A stretch of 64,000 nt of DNA from CALFBG01 sp045110315 (GCA_045110315.1 JBGCFY010000189.1:12127-76126), one strand, 5' to 3'; shown: positions 35,046-44,913, counted from the stretch's first letter. Program-made: numbers and translations. Notes: generated by a model not told the origin, from the letters alone.

Positions 35046-36413
35046 ATGGAAGATAATTTTTTGGAAAGTATCACGCAACAATTCAAATATTACAAAATGC
35101 TGGGGGATAAAACCTTTGCACAATTGTCGGACGCACAACTTTTTTGGCAATACAACGAAGCGAGTAATTCCATCGGTATTATGGTCAAACACCTCTGGGG
35201 CAATATGATGTCTCGATGGACTGATTTTTTGACCAGCGACGGCGAAAAGACTTGGCGGAAACGCGACGAAGAATTTGATGCAGATATCCGTACCCGAGCA
35301 GCATTACTGGAAAAGTGGGAAGCGGGTTGGGCTTGCTTGTTTGCCGCCATTGAAAGTGTCAACGCTGATAACTTTCATACGGTTATTTATATTCGTAACA
35401 TGGGACATACCGTCACGGAAGCTTTCAATCGACAATTAGCACATTACGCCTATCACCTTGGACAAATTGTATTCCTTGGCAGAATGATTAAAGGAAATGA
35501 TTGGCAAAGTTTATCTATTCCTAAAGGCGCGTCTAAAGCTTATAATAAGGATAAATTTGCTCAAGAGAAACGACGAGAACATTTTACCAAAGAATTTTTG
35601 GTAGAAGAAAACCCTGAAGATGCGAAAGTAAAATATGATAAAATTGGTGACAATTATAACCAAACCCGTAGCGCAGATCCGTATCTTACAAAGCGAATGC
35701 TACACTTTTTGGAGTTAAAAACGGATGGTTTGTATCTAGATATCGGTTGTGGAACCGGAAATTACACCAACGAATTTCAAAAGACTAAAGGGCAGTTTAT
35801 TGGCATTGATCCTTCGCAAAAAATGTTGGATCAAGCCAAACAAAAAAATACTACAATTGATTGGCGAATTGGCACCGCAGAGAAAACTGGTTTACCGGAC
35901 CAATCCGTAGACGGTATCATTGGCAGTTTGACGATTCATCATTGGACAGATTTGACGCGTGGTTTTCAAGAGTTGCATCGTGTGCTAAAGGAAAGTGGAA
36001 AATTAGTGATTTTCACGGCAACTCCTAAACAAATGGATGGCTACTGGCTGAATGCTTATTTTCCAAAAATGTTACACGCCTCCAAAATTCAAATGCCTGC
36101 TTTTGCAGCTCTAAAGGAAGCCTTGCAAACCGCTGGATTTGAAATCCAAACAACTGAAAAGTACTTTATCCAGCATACCTTGGAGGATTTATTTTTGTAC
36201 AATGGGAAACACGAACCCAGCCGTTACCTTGATCCCACCATTCGACGAGGAATTTCTTCTTTTTCGGATTTGGCTAATCAGGAAGAAATCACCGAAGGCT
36301 TAGCACAACTTTCAAAAGATATTGAGCAAGATAAAATTCAAATCATTCAAAAAAAATACGCCAACGAAGAAGGAGATTATCTTTTCATCATTGCTCAAAA
36401 AACAACTATTTAA
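35046..36413 (+). CDS. DinB-like (DUF1572) domain fused to a SAM methyltransferase
   Basis: A 455-residue two-domain protein. Residues 1-150 form a DinB-like four-helix domain of DUF1572 type with its His triad candidates at 49 (VKHLWGN), 133 and 137 (LAHYAYHLGQ), which in this superfamily bind a divalent metal. Residues ~195-455 are a class I SAM-dependent methyltransferase with motif I LYLDIGCGTGNY at 229-240, motif II FIGIDPSQ and a SLTIHHWTD post-motif. Fusions of this kind are uncommon. The next gene starts 2 bases after the stop and encodes a VOC protein. Thiol or xenobiotic modification is one possible theme, but no substrate is indicated. Confidence 0.82.
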   Translation: MEDNFLESITQQFKYYKMLGDKTFAQLSDAQLFWQYNEASNSIGIMVKHLWGNMMSRWTDFLTSDGEKTWRKRDEEFDADIRTRAALLEKWEAGWACLFAAIESVNADNFHTVIYIRNMGHTVTEAFNRQLAHYAYHLGQIVFLGRMIKGNDWQSLSIPKGASKAYNKDKFAQEKRREHFTKEFLVEENPEDAKVKYDKIGDNYNQTRSADPYLTKRMLHFLELKTDGLYLDIGCGTGNYTNEFQKTKGQFIGIDPSQKMLDQAKQKNTTIDWRIGTAEKTGLPDQSVDGIIGSLTIHHWTDLTRGFQELHRVLKESGKLVIFTATPKQMDGYWLNAYFPKMLHASKIQMPAFAALKEALQTAGFEIQTTEKYFIQHTLEDLFLYNGKHEPSRYLDPTIRRGISSFSDLANQEEITEGLAQLSKDIEQDKIQIIQKKYANEEGDYLFIIAQKTTI

Positions 36414-36415
36414 TT

Positions 36416-36793
36416 ATGAATCTCAATCAAGTCACCATTCCTTCCAAAGATTTAAGCCAAGCCGTTCCGTTCTACGAGCGCTTGGGTCTACGGCTCATCG
36501 TATCTGCCCTTCCGCGCTACGCTAGGTTCGAGTGTCCCGAAGGAGCATCTACCTTCTCTATCCATCACGTCGATCAGCTACCGACGGGTAGTGGCATTAT
36601 CCTTTACTTTGAATGTGAGGATTTAGATCAGCGAGTAGCGAGCTTACAGGCGACAGGTTTTCAATTTGAGGAACTCCCCAATGATAAATCTTGGTTATGG
36701 CGAGAAGCGCGACTGAAAGATTTGGATGGTAACCAGCTTATCTTATATTTTGCGGGCGATAACCGTAAAAATCCACCTTGGCGCATCAAATAA
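36416..36793 (+). CDS. VOC-superfamily (glyoxalase-like) protein
   Basis: A 125-residue beta-alpha-beta-beta-beta protein of the vicinal oxygen chelate superfamily. Visible parts include the N-terminal LNQVTIPSKDLSQAVPFYERLGL and the C-terminal ARLKDLDGNQLILYFAG. It is probably a dimer with metal sites from each paired module, but the substrate (glyoxalase, dioxygenase or resistance-type) is not evident. It is very likely co-transcribed with the DinB-methyltransferase fusion, from which it is separated by 2 bases. Confidence 0.85.
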   Translation: MNLNQVTIPSKDLSQAVPFYERLGLRLIVSALPRYARFECPEGASTFSIHHVDQLPTGSGIILYFECEDLDQRVASLQATGFQFEELPNDKSWLWREARLKDLDGNQLILYFAGDNRKNPPWRIK

Positions 36794-36978
36794 GTTAATT
36801 TGTCGAACAATCGTGTTGCTACTGGGTTTGTTACTGTAAAGCTTTTTATTAATCTTCTAATAAGTACTTGGACAAAACGGAGCTTACGATCAAGATCAAA
36901 AGATGAGATCTGATCTGTAGCCAACCCTTGATACTTGTCCGAACAATTATTTACTTCTTTATCACTTAGGATTTGCCT

Positions 36979-38790
36979 ATGAGTTTATGGTCTAAATGGT
37001 TAAACGATTTTGTATCGTTGAAATACCTTCCTCGTTTTTTTGCAAAAATTTACCAGACAAAGCCCAGCTTGTTTGTTGCGAATTTAAGTTTGCGATTGCT
37101 AAAGTCATTATTTCCGGTGGTTTTACTCTGGGTTGGTAAAGAAATTATTGATCAAGTCATTTTAATCGTCAATCAGCCCGATACCGATTTAACCCAATTG
37201 TATTGGCTGATCGGAATTGAATTTGGAATTGCGTTACTCGGCGATGTTTTCAATCGTTTAATTGCGTTAACAGATGGTCTCATGGGAGATTTGTATTCCA
37301 ACTCCTCCTCCGTCGAACTCATTCAAAAAACGGCTAGAGTTGAGTTGGCTTATTTAGAAGATTCCGAATTTTATAATAAATTAGAAAGAGCACGGCGCCA
37401 GACGACAAGTCGAGTTTCGTTGATGTCGAATGTGTTGACGCAAGCCCAAGATTTGATTACCGTAACCTCCTTGATTTCTGCGTTGATTTACTTTTATCCA
37501 GTCTTAATTATTTTACTGGTTATTTCCATTATTCCTTCTTTTATCAACGAATTAAAATTTAGTAAATCGAGCTATTCCTTACAAAGGAGTTGGACGCCGG
37601 AGCGGCGAGAATTAGATTATATGCGGATGATTGGGGCAAGTGATGTTACTGCCAAAGAAGTCAAACTTTTCGGATTGGCAGATTTCATTAGTGATACCTT
37701 CCGCAGGATCGCAGATAAATATTACCAAGCCAATCGACGCCTAGCGATACGCCGTACGATTTGGGGCGCGACCTATCATGTTTTTGGCGATTTTGCGTAT
37801 TATGGTGCTTACGTTTTCATTGTTTTGAAGGCGGTTGCGGGAGCGGTGACAATTGGAGAATTAACTTTTTTAGCGGGTTCTTTTAATCGCTTGCGCAATC
37901 AATTGCAGGGTATTTTTTCTCGATTTTCGAAGATCACGGAAAGTGCGCTTTATCTACAAGATTACTTTGATTTCATTGACATGGAATTCAAAACTTCTGC
38001 TGATTTTGAACGCCGTCAAATTCCGGAAAAGATGGTTACGGGCATTAGTTTTGTCAATGTGAGCTTTCGCTATCCACAAAGTGAAAAAGATGTTTTAACT
38101 AATGTTTCTTTTGAATTAAAACGAGGAGAAAAATTAGCGCTCGTCGGCGAAAACGGTGCTGGAAAAACGACACTCATCAAACTCTTGCTGCGTTTGTACG
38201 AACCTACGAGTGGCGCAATTCTCTTAGACGGTGTAGACATTAGGCATTTTGACCAAGAGGCTTACCAAGAAGTCTTCGGTGCTATTTTTCAAGATTTTGT
38301 CAAGTACTATCTTAGTGCCAAAGTTAATATCGCCGTTGGAAATATTAAAGAAGTAGAGAATGACCCTAAAATTAAAGCGGCTGCAACTCGTAGTTTGGCA
38401 GATGACGTTATTCGTAATTTGCCCCTTGGATATGAACAAAAATTGGGGAAACGATTCCGCAAAGGATCAGAGTTATCCGGTGGTCAATGGCAAAAAGTAG
38501 CCTTGGCTAGGGCTTACATGACCAACGCACAAATCATTATTCTGGACGAGCCGACTTCCGCGCTTGATGCCCGGGCAGAGTACGAAGTTTTTCAGCGTTT
38601 TGTGGGTTTGACTAAAGAACGAACGAGTATCATCATTTCTCACCGCTTTTCAACTGTACGAATGGCAGATCGAATTCTTGTTTTAAAAAATGGAGGAATC
38701 TTAGAGCTAGGTACACACAAAGAATTATTGGCAAATCAAAAATTGTACGCCGAACTATTTGAGTTACAAGCAGCAGGTTATAAAGATTAA
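36979..38790 (+). CDS. ABC transporter, fused permease and ATPase
   Basis: A 603-residue half-exporter that works as a homodimer. About six membrane helices occupy residues 20-310. The ATPase follows with Walker A GENGAGKTT near 393-401, signature LSGGQWQKVALARA, Walker B IIILDEPTSALD and a switch His in IISHRFST. ATG 36979 is used; the frame also has TTG at 36973. The membrane part is of the MsbA/lipid-A-exporter-like architecture, but the cargo could be lipid, drug or peptide. It has no obvious operon partner. Confidence 0.92.
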   Translation: MSLWSKWLNDFVSLKYLPRFFAKIYQTKPSLFVANLSLRLLKSLFPVVLLWVGKEIIDQVILIVNQPDTDLTQLYWLIGIEFGIALLGDVFNRLIALTDGLMGDLYSNSSSVELIQKTARVELAYLEDSEFYNKLERARRQTTSRVSLMSNVLTQAQDLITVTSLISALIYFYPVLIILLVISIIPSFINELKFSKSSYSLQRSWTPERRELDYMRMIGASDVTAKEVKLFGLADFISDTFRRIADKYYQANRRLAIRRTIWGATYHVFGDFAYYGAYVFIVLKAVAGAVTIGELTFLAGSFNRLRNQLQGIFSRFSKITESALYLQDYFDFIDMEFKTSADFERRQIPEKMVTGISFVNVSFRYPQSEKDVLTNVSFELKRGEKLALVGENGAGKTTLIKLLLRLYEPTSGAILLDGVDIRHFDQEAYQEVFGAIFQDFVKYYLSAKVNIAVGNIKEVENDPKIKAAATRSLADDVIRNLPLGYEQKLGKRFRKGSELSGGQWQKVALARAYMTNAQIIILDEPTSALDARAEYEVFQRFVGLTKERTSIIISHRFSTVRMADRILVLKNGGILELGTHKELLANQKLYAELFELQAAGYKD

Positions 38791-38902
38791 GAAATCGAGC
38801 AACCTCGACTTTGCCGTTATTTCGATTTTTCACCTAGGCGATAACAATAGAGATTTAAGGTTTCAAAGGGTACTTGCAAAAGAAGCTTTCCCTAATTTTT
38901 TC

Positions 38903-38910
38903 TATATTTG
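38903..38910 (+). promoter_or_regulatory. -7 box candidate for the bestrophin gene
   Basis: TATATTTG matches TAnnTTTG 82 bases before the ATG at 38993. The nearest upstream TTG leaves a 26 base spacer, which is longer than usual, so only the -7 element is supported. Confidence 0.35.
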
Positions 38911-38992
38911 CCATTGTAGGATTCAATTAGTAGTAAACCCTATATCCTACTAGAATTTGTAGTCCTCCTTTACCTAAGAAAACACCTCCATT

Positions 38993-40030
38993 ATGTTTAT
39001 ACAAAAAAATTTTAATCTAAAAAGTATTCTCGCCTTCAGTGGCGGGCATCTTGTTTGGATCACCCTATGGACCGTATTTGTCACCGCTATCCACGAAATA
39101 TTTCATGCTAGTTGGATGGCAATTCCGTGGTTACCCTTATCAATTATTGGTACCGCTGTCGCCTTTTATATTGGTTTTAAAAATAATCAATCTTATGATC
39201 GACTGTGGGAAGCGCGAAAGATTTGGGGTGGTATTGTCAATAGTAGTCGAGCTTGGGGAAGTACCGTACGATCTTATACGACGAATCAATTTACCATTGA
39301 AAAAATTTCTGAGACAGAACTTACTAGCATCCGCAAGAAACTTATTCATAAACACATCGCTTGGTTGTACACTTTGCGGAGTCAATTGTTGGTACCAACT
39401 TCGTGGGAACATATCAACCAGAATAAACACGTTGCTAAAATCACTAAAAAACGTCGAATCAAGTACGGAATTGGCTTAAAAGATGATGAGTTTACCCGCA
39501 AAGAAATAGAACGCTATCTTCCTGCGGATGAAATAGAACAGACGATTAATTATAAAAATTCTGCCACCCAGATTATTGATCAACAGTCACAACATTTAAC
39601 GAAACTCCGCAGCCAAAATATCATTGACGATTTCCGACACATGGAGATGCAAAAAATTCTCAATGACTTCTACATTCACCAAGGAAAATGTGAGCGAATT
39701 AAGAAATTCCCACTGCCTAGACAGTACGGCGGGATGAGCCCAATTTTTGTTGGAATTTTTATCTTTTTATTGCCCTTTGGAATGGTTACAGAATTTCACA
39801 AATTGGGAGAAATTGGTGCTTGGTTATCGATCCCTTTTACAGTATTAGTAGCCTGGATTTATTTAGTCATGGAACTCGTCGGTGACTATTCTGAAAATCC
39901 TTTTGAAGGCTTAGGCAATGACATTCCGATGTTGGCTTTGTCTCGAACCATTGAAATTGACTTGTTAGAGATGTTAGGCGAAACAGAATTACCCGAAGCA
40001 ATCAAACCAAAGAATAACGTTTTGATGTAA
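38993..40030 (+). CDS. Bestrophin-family ion channel
   Basis: A 345-residue membrane protein of the bestrophin (UPF0187/YneE) family, which forms pentameric anion or cation channels. N-terminal membrane helices span about 22-65, followed by the family's AFYIGFKNNQSYDRLWEARKIWGG segment near 57-80 and two further helices around 245-300 (IFVGIFIFLLPFGMV and IPFTVLVAWIYLVME). The C-terminal ENPFEGLGNDIPM, in the place of the calcium clasp of animal channels, is conserved in bacterial members. Ion selectivity is not predictable. Confidence 0.9.
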   Translation: MFIQKNFNLKSILAFSGGHLVWITLWTVFVTAIHEIFHASWMAIPWLPLSIIGTAVAFYIGFKNNQSYDRLWEARKIWGGIVNSSRAWGSTVRSYTTNQFTIEKISETELTSIRKKLIHKHIAWLYTLRSQLLVPTSWEHINQNKHVAKITKKRRIKYGIGLKDDEFTRKEIERYLPADEIEQTINYKNSATQIIDQQSQHLTKLRSQNIIDDFRHMEMQKILNDFYIHQGKCERIKKFPLPRQYGGMSPIFVGIFIFLLPFGMVTEFHKLGEIGAWLSIPFTVLVAWIYLVMELVGDYSENPFEGLGNDIPMLALSRTIEIDLLEMLGETELPEAIKPKNNVLM

Positions 40031-40163
40031 ATGAGACTGCGCAAGGTTTTAGCGATATCAATATCGAAAACCTCTAGTAACCAAATAAATAGTTTACTCA
40101 TTTCTTAGCGCTGCGCTTTCTTTTGAGTTTAAAAAACAATCAACGCTGCTAAAGCTAACTAAT

Positions 40164-40616
40164 ATGCATTTTCGTAAAGCACAACTGTCCGATCTCGATG
40201 CGATCATTGCACTCCTCGCCGATGATCCACTAGGAAAAAAGCGGGAACAATATGAAGATCCGCTTCCCGCTTGCTACCACGAAGCGTTCACTAATATTCA
40301 GCAAGATGCAAATCAGGAATTGATGGTTATTGAAAATGTGGAAGGTCGCATCATTGGTACGTTACAACTTAGTTTTATTCCATACCTGACTTATCGTGGT
40401 GGCATTCGCGCACAAATTGAAGCGGTAAGGATTCATAAAGATTATCGTGGACAAGGCATTGGGCGACAAGTTTTCGAATGGGCCATTCAACGTGCAAAAA
40501 CGCGGGGTGCTCATTTACTACAATTAACCACCGACAAAAAAAGACCGGATGCCAAAGCCTTCTATGAACAACTCGGATTTGTCGCTAGTCACGAAGGTAT
40601 GAAATTACATTTTTAA
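40164..40616 (+). CDS. GNAT-family N-acetyltransferase
   Basis: A 150-residue acetyl-CoA-dependent transferase. The CoA pyrophosphate loop is YRGQGIGRQVFEWA at about 94-107. A preceding beta-strand (IEAVRIHKD) and a late FYEQLGF motif complete the fold. The acceptor is unknown; small GNATs of this type acetylate amines, amino acids or protein N-termini. It stands alone between bestrophin and an inactivated DNA repair gene. Confidence 0.88.
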   Translation: MHFRKAQLSDLDAIIALLADDPLGKKREQYEDPLPACYHEAFTNIQQDANQELMVIENVEGRIIGTLQLSFIPYLTYRGGIRAQIEAVRIHKDYRGQGIGRQVFEWAIQRAKTRGAHLLQLTTDKKRPDAKAFYEQLGFVASHEGMKLHF

Positions 40617-40707
40617 TACTAAATACTTACGGAATATTCATTTAGCAAGTAAATACTTGGATAAAGTAAATCACCAACGCAAGCACTAACACCATTTAAT
40701 GGCAAAT

Positions 40708-40715
40708 TAATTTTG
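40708..40715 (+). promoter_or_regulatory. -7 box candidate upstream of the alkylation-repair pseudogene
   Basis: TAATTTTG matches TAnnTTTG 30 bases before the ATG at 40746. There is no clear TTG at the -33 distance. Confidence 0.3.
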
Positions 40716-40745
40716 TCTTAGTATTCAAATAAATAACTTCACAAT

Positions 40746-41453
40746 ATGACTGCTAAAGAAATTTTAAAAGAATTAGAACGCTTAGGGAATCCTTCCACCA
40801 AAAAAGTCTTACTAAAACACGGCGCCCAAGAACCTTTCTTTGGCGTTAAAGTACAAGACTTAAAAAAGATTCTAAAAAAGACGAAAAAGAATCACGAACT
40901 TTCTTTAGCCTTATATAAAACGGGCAACTCCGACGCCATGTACCTAGCAGGTCTAATGGCGGACGAATCACAAATTTCATAAGCGACTTTACAAGCATGG
41001 GTGAAAGCGGCTTACTGGTATATGTTGAGTGAATATACGGTGCCTTGGATTGCCGCAGAAACCCCTTTTGGTTTTGAATTGGGCTTAACGTGGATTAAGG
41101 CTAAAGAAGAAAATATTGCCTCGGCCGGTTGGTCGACTTTAGCCTCTTATGCCTCCTTACAAGCAGACGAAAACTTAGATATTTCGGTTTATAAAAAACT
41201 ATTAGCGCAAGTAGAAGAAGAGATTCACGGCGCACAAAATCGAGTACGCTATACAATGAATGGCTTCGTGATTGCCGTAGCTAGCTATATCTCAGAACTC
41301 ACCGATCAAGCTACGAAGGTAGCTGAAAAAATTGGTAAAGTAAACGTTGAGATGGGTGGTACTGCCTGTAAAGTTCCTCTAGCAACGACTTACATTCAAA
41401 AGATAGTGGATAAAGGCTACATCGGTAAAAAGCGTAAATCTGCACGTTGCTAA
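40746..41453 (+). pseudogene. DNA alkylation repair protein (AlkD-like), interrupted by an in-frame stop
   Basis: The reading frame codes for a HEAT-repeat DNA glycosylase-like protein of the DNA alkylation repair family (FFGVKVQDLKKILKK, later KAAYWYMLSEYTVPW and KVAEKIGKVNVEMGGTACK). A TAA at 40980-40982 stops it after 78 codons. The frame then continues without a shift: DESQIS, stop, ATLQAWVKAAYW, and runs to 41453. The single stop falls inside a conserved helix, so one base change (for example from AAA) explains it. There is no other damage, which points to recent loss or a sequencing error. A restart at GTG 41001 would make only the C-terminal part. Confidence 0.85.
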
Positions 41454-41503
41454 GCGTGATCTCAGGATAAGATTTTATAAGAAAAGTTAAACGACCTCTA
41501 AGT

Positions 41504-42229
41504 ATGATCGTTGCAGGAATTGATGGCTGTAAACAAGGTTGGATCATGATCAAATACGATCAACGTAATTATAGCTTTGGGCTGTATGATTATATTGAGC
41601 CACTGATCGAAGCGCATCCAGACTTACAGCGTATTTTGATTGATATGCCAATTGGTTTGAGTTCGCTTAGTCATCCCAGAACGATCGAGCAAAAACTGCG
41701 CAAGGAACTCATTCCGCGACAAGCGACCGTTTTTAATCCGCCTTGTCGTGCAGCACTCACGGCAGAAAACTACGAAGCAGCCAAAGTTAAAAATATTGCC
41801 GTCGAAGGTAAAAGTCTTTCCATTCAATCCTATTTTATCCAAGCAAAAATTAAGGAAATCGACGAATTCCTTGTGCATAAATCTCCTCAACTAGAAATGC
41901 GAGAAAGTCATCCTGAGTTTTGTTTCAAATACCTAAACGTAGGGGAAAAAGTTGTGGTATCAAAAAAAGCAACGGCAGCAGGTGCACAAGAAAGACTTGC
42001 CTTACTCAAAATTTATGATCCACGGTTAGAAAAACTTTACCATGATATTCTGGAGAAGACCCTCCGTAAACAAGTCAAAAAAGATGACATTTTAGATGCG
42101 ATGTGCTTGGTTTTGGTGAATCAATTGGCGGGAAAAACTCAGTTGCAGTACCTACAAGATGAAAATTCGGAGGACGAGCGAAAGTTATCCATCGGCATTG
42201 CTTATTACCGAGCACCCACAGAATATTGA
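41504..42229 (+). CDS. DUF429-domain protein
   Basis: A 241-residue protein of the DUF429 (predicted RNase H-like nuclease) group. It begins with VAGIDGCKQGWIM, an RNase H-fold strand with an acidic residue at about 6. A second acidic strand is ILIDMPIGLSS near 46-56, then come RESHPEFCFKYL near 132-143 and a late KDDILDAMCLVLVN with two acidic residues. This spacing of acids suggests a metal-dependent active site. It is cytosolic and not in a clear operon. Biological role unknown. Confidence 0.82.
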   Translation: MIVAGIDGCKQGWIMIKYDQRNYSFGLYDYIEPLIEAHPDLQRILIDMPIGLSSLSHPRTIEQKLRKELIPRQATVFNPPCRAALTAENYEAAKVKNIAVEGKSLSIQSYFIQAKIKEIDEFLVHKSPQLEMRESHPEFCFKYLNVGEKVVVSKKATAAGAQERLALLKIYDPRLEKLYHDILEKTLRKQVKKDDILDAMCLVLVNQLAGKTQLQYLQDENSEDERKLSIGIAYYRAPTEY

Positions 42230-42510
42230 AATCATTAAAAGAACTAATTGTACAAGGCTTTCCGCTCATAAAAGCAAATTTGCCCCAGCTTCCTCTCCTT
42301 TCCACTACTTACATTGCCACTAATTAGTCAAAACCAGAATACAATTGCTTTTTTTTTGCCAATCTCAATAAAATTAATGATTTTGAGGTGAGTTACAAGT
42401 ATGAGTGAGATCTAAGATTTTCATTTTCTACCTTATGGTGTAAGATGAATCCATTCGCACTTAACGCCCCAACAAATATTCCTCGACCAATAGAAGAAAT
42501 TAATAGAAAG

Positions 42511-44460
42511 ATGTCTACGAAAAAAATACTCCTCCTTCTCGGAATCTCCACTTTTGTCCTGATCATGGCGATGTTGCCCGTAAAAAACGAAGTTTACGCT
42601 TTTCATACCGCTGATGAAATTGTTTATTTTAAAAGTCACCAAGATCAATTTCATAGTATGGGACCGTTGACGCCGGATCAAATTTTTCCAACAGCAACGC
42701 AATGCTCCGGTTGTCACGGCTACGATATGGCGCAGTTTGCAAGTGTAGATGCGAATGGAAATGACGTTAATGTACACGATGATTGGCAGTCTTCCATGAT
42801 GGCCAATTCTGCTAAAGATCCTTTTTGGAGAGCGAAAGTAAGCCACGAAATTTTAGTAAACCCTGGCTTAAGTGAAGAAATTCAAACGAAATGTACTTCT
42901 TGCCATGCTCCGATGGGACATTATAACGCACGCTACAAAGGCTTTGATCACTATACGATCAATGATATGTTACAGGACACTATTGGTTTAGATGGCGTTT
43001 CGTGTGGTACTTGTCATCAAATCAAAAACGAAGACCTCGGGATAACTTTCTCAGGAGAAATTAATTTTGATACCACGCGCGTAGCTTATGGTCCTTACGA
43101 AAATCCTTTCGCAGCAATTATGTCTAATTTCGTTGGAATGACGCCGGTGTATAGCGAGCACATTAACGACTCGGGTGTTTGTGCGCCTTGCCACTCTTTA
43201 GTCACCGAAACCTTAGATCTGGCGGGACAACCGACCGGAGAAACTTTCATTGAGCAAGCCACTTATCACGAATGGCTCAATTCTATTTATAACGAAGCCG
43301 TTAGCTGTCAGCAATGTCATATGCCGAGAATTGACGATACGGTAGTCATCTCTGCCAATTACCTATTCTTAGAAGGTAGAAGTCCTTACGGTTTGCACGA
43401 ATTAGTCGGTGGTAATACTTTCATGCTTAAGTTGATGAAAGATTACCGTTTAGAATTAGATATTCCCGCGAATGCTGAAAGTTTTGATGCAAGTATCGCC
43501 GCGACGTTCAAAATGCTACAACAACAAACTTTAGACTTTGAACTTGATTTTGAAGAGGTCATTTCGGATACGGCTTTCTTTAAAGTTGCATTGAAAAACA
43601 AAGCGGGACACAAATTCCCTACCGGTTATCCAAGTAGAAGAGCCGTCGTACAATTTGTAGTGCTCAGTGAAATGGGAGATACCATTTTTCAATCTGGAAT
43701 GTACGATGATACTTACGAGGTGGCGGGACAAGATCCTTACTTTGAAGAACATTACGATGTCATCAACTCCGAAGATCAAGTACAGATTTACGAAATTGTT
43801 AATGGTGATGTAGAACAGAATTTTACTACTGTTTTGGAACGAGCAGATGTAGCCTTGAAGGATAATCGCTTGCCTCCAGTAGGTTTTAGTACCACCCACG
43901 AAGTTTACGATACAACTATGATCGTCGGAAATGCTTTAACGGATGCTAACTTTAATAAAGACGATGCGGGAGTAGAAGGAAGTGGTGCAGATATTTTACG
44001 TTACCACATACCCTTAAACTTTTACACGGGAGAATTAACAGTAATGGCTTCCGTCTATTATCAATCGCTTCCGCCAAAATGGATGAAGGAAATGTTTGAA
44101 GAAAGTACACCCGAAATTGATTTATTCAAAGCCATGTTTGATGGTGCAGACCAAAGTCCGGTCCTCATTGCAGCGGATACGCTCGACAATCTTTTTGTGT
44201 CTTCCGTCGGTACGGCAGAACCGAATTGGGCAGCACAAATTCAATTGTATCCAAATCCGAGTAAAGACCAGGCACTTCAAATATCCTTACCGCTTAATTT
44301 GAAATTAAAAACTTTAAAGGTATTTAGTGTAGATGGGCGCTTGTTGCAAACGCACCAAAGCTTACCGGCTCAACTAGATTTACCTGAGCAATCCGGTATT
44401 TTTATCTTGCAGTTTGAAACGGATCAAGGTGTAATTAATAAACGTTGGATTCGGTTGTAA
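42511..44460 (+). CDS. Five-haem c-type cytochrome with T9SS sorting domain
   Basis: A 649-residue exported cytochrome. After a signal/anchor (ILLLLGISTFVLIMAML) five CxxCH haem-binding motifs follow: CSGCH at 65-69, CTSCH at 128-132, CGTCH at 165-169, CAPCH at 224-228 and CQQCH at 266-270. This places all haems in the first half, related to multihaem cytochromes such as cytochrome c554. The rest is beta-rich, and the last ~75 residues (IQLYPNPSKDQALQISLP, then VFSVDGRLLQ) are a T9SS type A sorting domain, so it should leave the cell surface-attached or secreted. A frame start at 42445 is rejected because it would precede the signal by 22 polar residues. Electron donor and acceptor unknown. 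Confidence 0.87.
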   Translation: MSTKKILLLLGISTFVLIMAMLPVKNEVYAFHTADEIVYFKSHQDQFHSMGPLTPDQIFPTATQCSGCHGYDMAQFASVDANGNDVNVHDDWQSSMMANSAKDPFWRAKVSHEILVNPGLSEEIQTKCTSCHAPMGHYNARYKGFDHYTINDMLQDTIGLDGVSCGTCHQIKNEDLGITFSGEINFDTTRVAYGPYENPFAAIMSNFVGMTPVYSEHINDSGVCAPCHSLVTETLDLAGQPTGETFIEQATYHEWLNSIYNEAVSCQQCHMPRIDDTVVISANYLFLEGRSPYGLHELVGGNTFMLKLMKDYRLELDIPANAESFDASIAATFKMLQQQTLDFELDFEEVISDTAFFKVALKNKAGHKFPTGYPSRRAVVQFVVLSEMGDTIFQSGMYDDTYEVAGQDPYFEEHYDVINSEDQVQIYEIVNGDVEQNFTTVLERADVALKDNRLPPVGFSTTHEVYDTTMIVGNALTDANFNKDDAGVEGSGADILRYHIPLNFYTGELTVMASVYYQSLPPKWMKEMFEESTPEIDLFKAMFDGADQSPVLIAADTLDNLFVSSVGTAEPNWAAQIQLYPNPSKDQALQISLPLNLKLKTLKVFSVDGRLLQTHQSLPAQLDLPEQSGIFILQFETDQGVINKRWIRL

Positions 44461-44608
44461 GTCGTTTGGGTATTATTTTAAAACTTTACTAGACTTTATT
44501 CGAACCCGCTTTCGTTACAAAAAATCTTATTGATAGTCCGGTAGTTAAGGAATTAAAAACTCCTTTCGAATAATGTCTACTGAATAAAGAAATTGTTTAA
44601 AAACTTAG

Positions 44609-44649
44609 ATCAGCAATGCCACCGAATAGTCGCATTGCTGATTTTTTTT
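44609..44649 (+). terminator. Intrinsic terminator of the multihaem cytochrome gene
   Basis: ATCAGCAATGC (44609-44619) pairs perfectly with GCATTGCTGAT (44632-44642), followed by a run of eight T's. It lies 149 bases past the stop. Confidence 0.88.
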
Positions 44650-44855
44650 ATTGGAAAAGTTATTTTGAATTCAAGTATCCCAATAAGCATCAATGATACG
44701 GCGACGACCAAACAAGTACATAGACTCATTTGCTAGGATTTGCCAAGAAGAGACAATCAGATTGCAGTAATCCAAGAAAGAATAGCCATTGTCTCACTCA
44801 GAAAACTAATGTACAGGAAGATAGCAGGAATCTTTAGGAGAGGAAAGTAAATTAA

Positions 44856-44888
44856 TTTTCAGCCCATACAGAACGTATGGGCTGAAAA
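44856..44888 (-). terminator. Terminator of the FG-GAP/T9SS gene
   Basis: TTTTCAGCCCATAC (44856-44869) pairs perfectly over 14 bases with GTATGGGCTGAAAA (44875-44888) around a 5 base loop. On the minus strand it is 25 bases past the stop and is followed by TTAATTT. Confidence 0.8.
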
Positions 44889-44913
44889 CTTAGCTAGGAA
44901 TTTGCCTTAGCGA

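Larger units (their letters stand above)
44461..44913. other. Convergent spacer with two terminators
   Basis: A 453 bp non-coding region between the cytochrome gene and the FG-GAP gene, both ending into it. It holds one strong terminator for each gene (44609-44649 and 44856-44888). Nothing further is recognisable between them. Confidence 0.6.
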
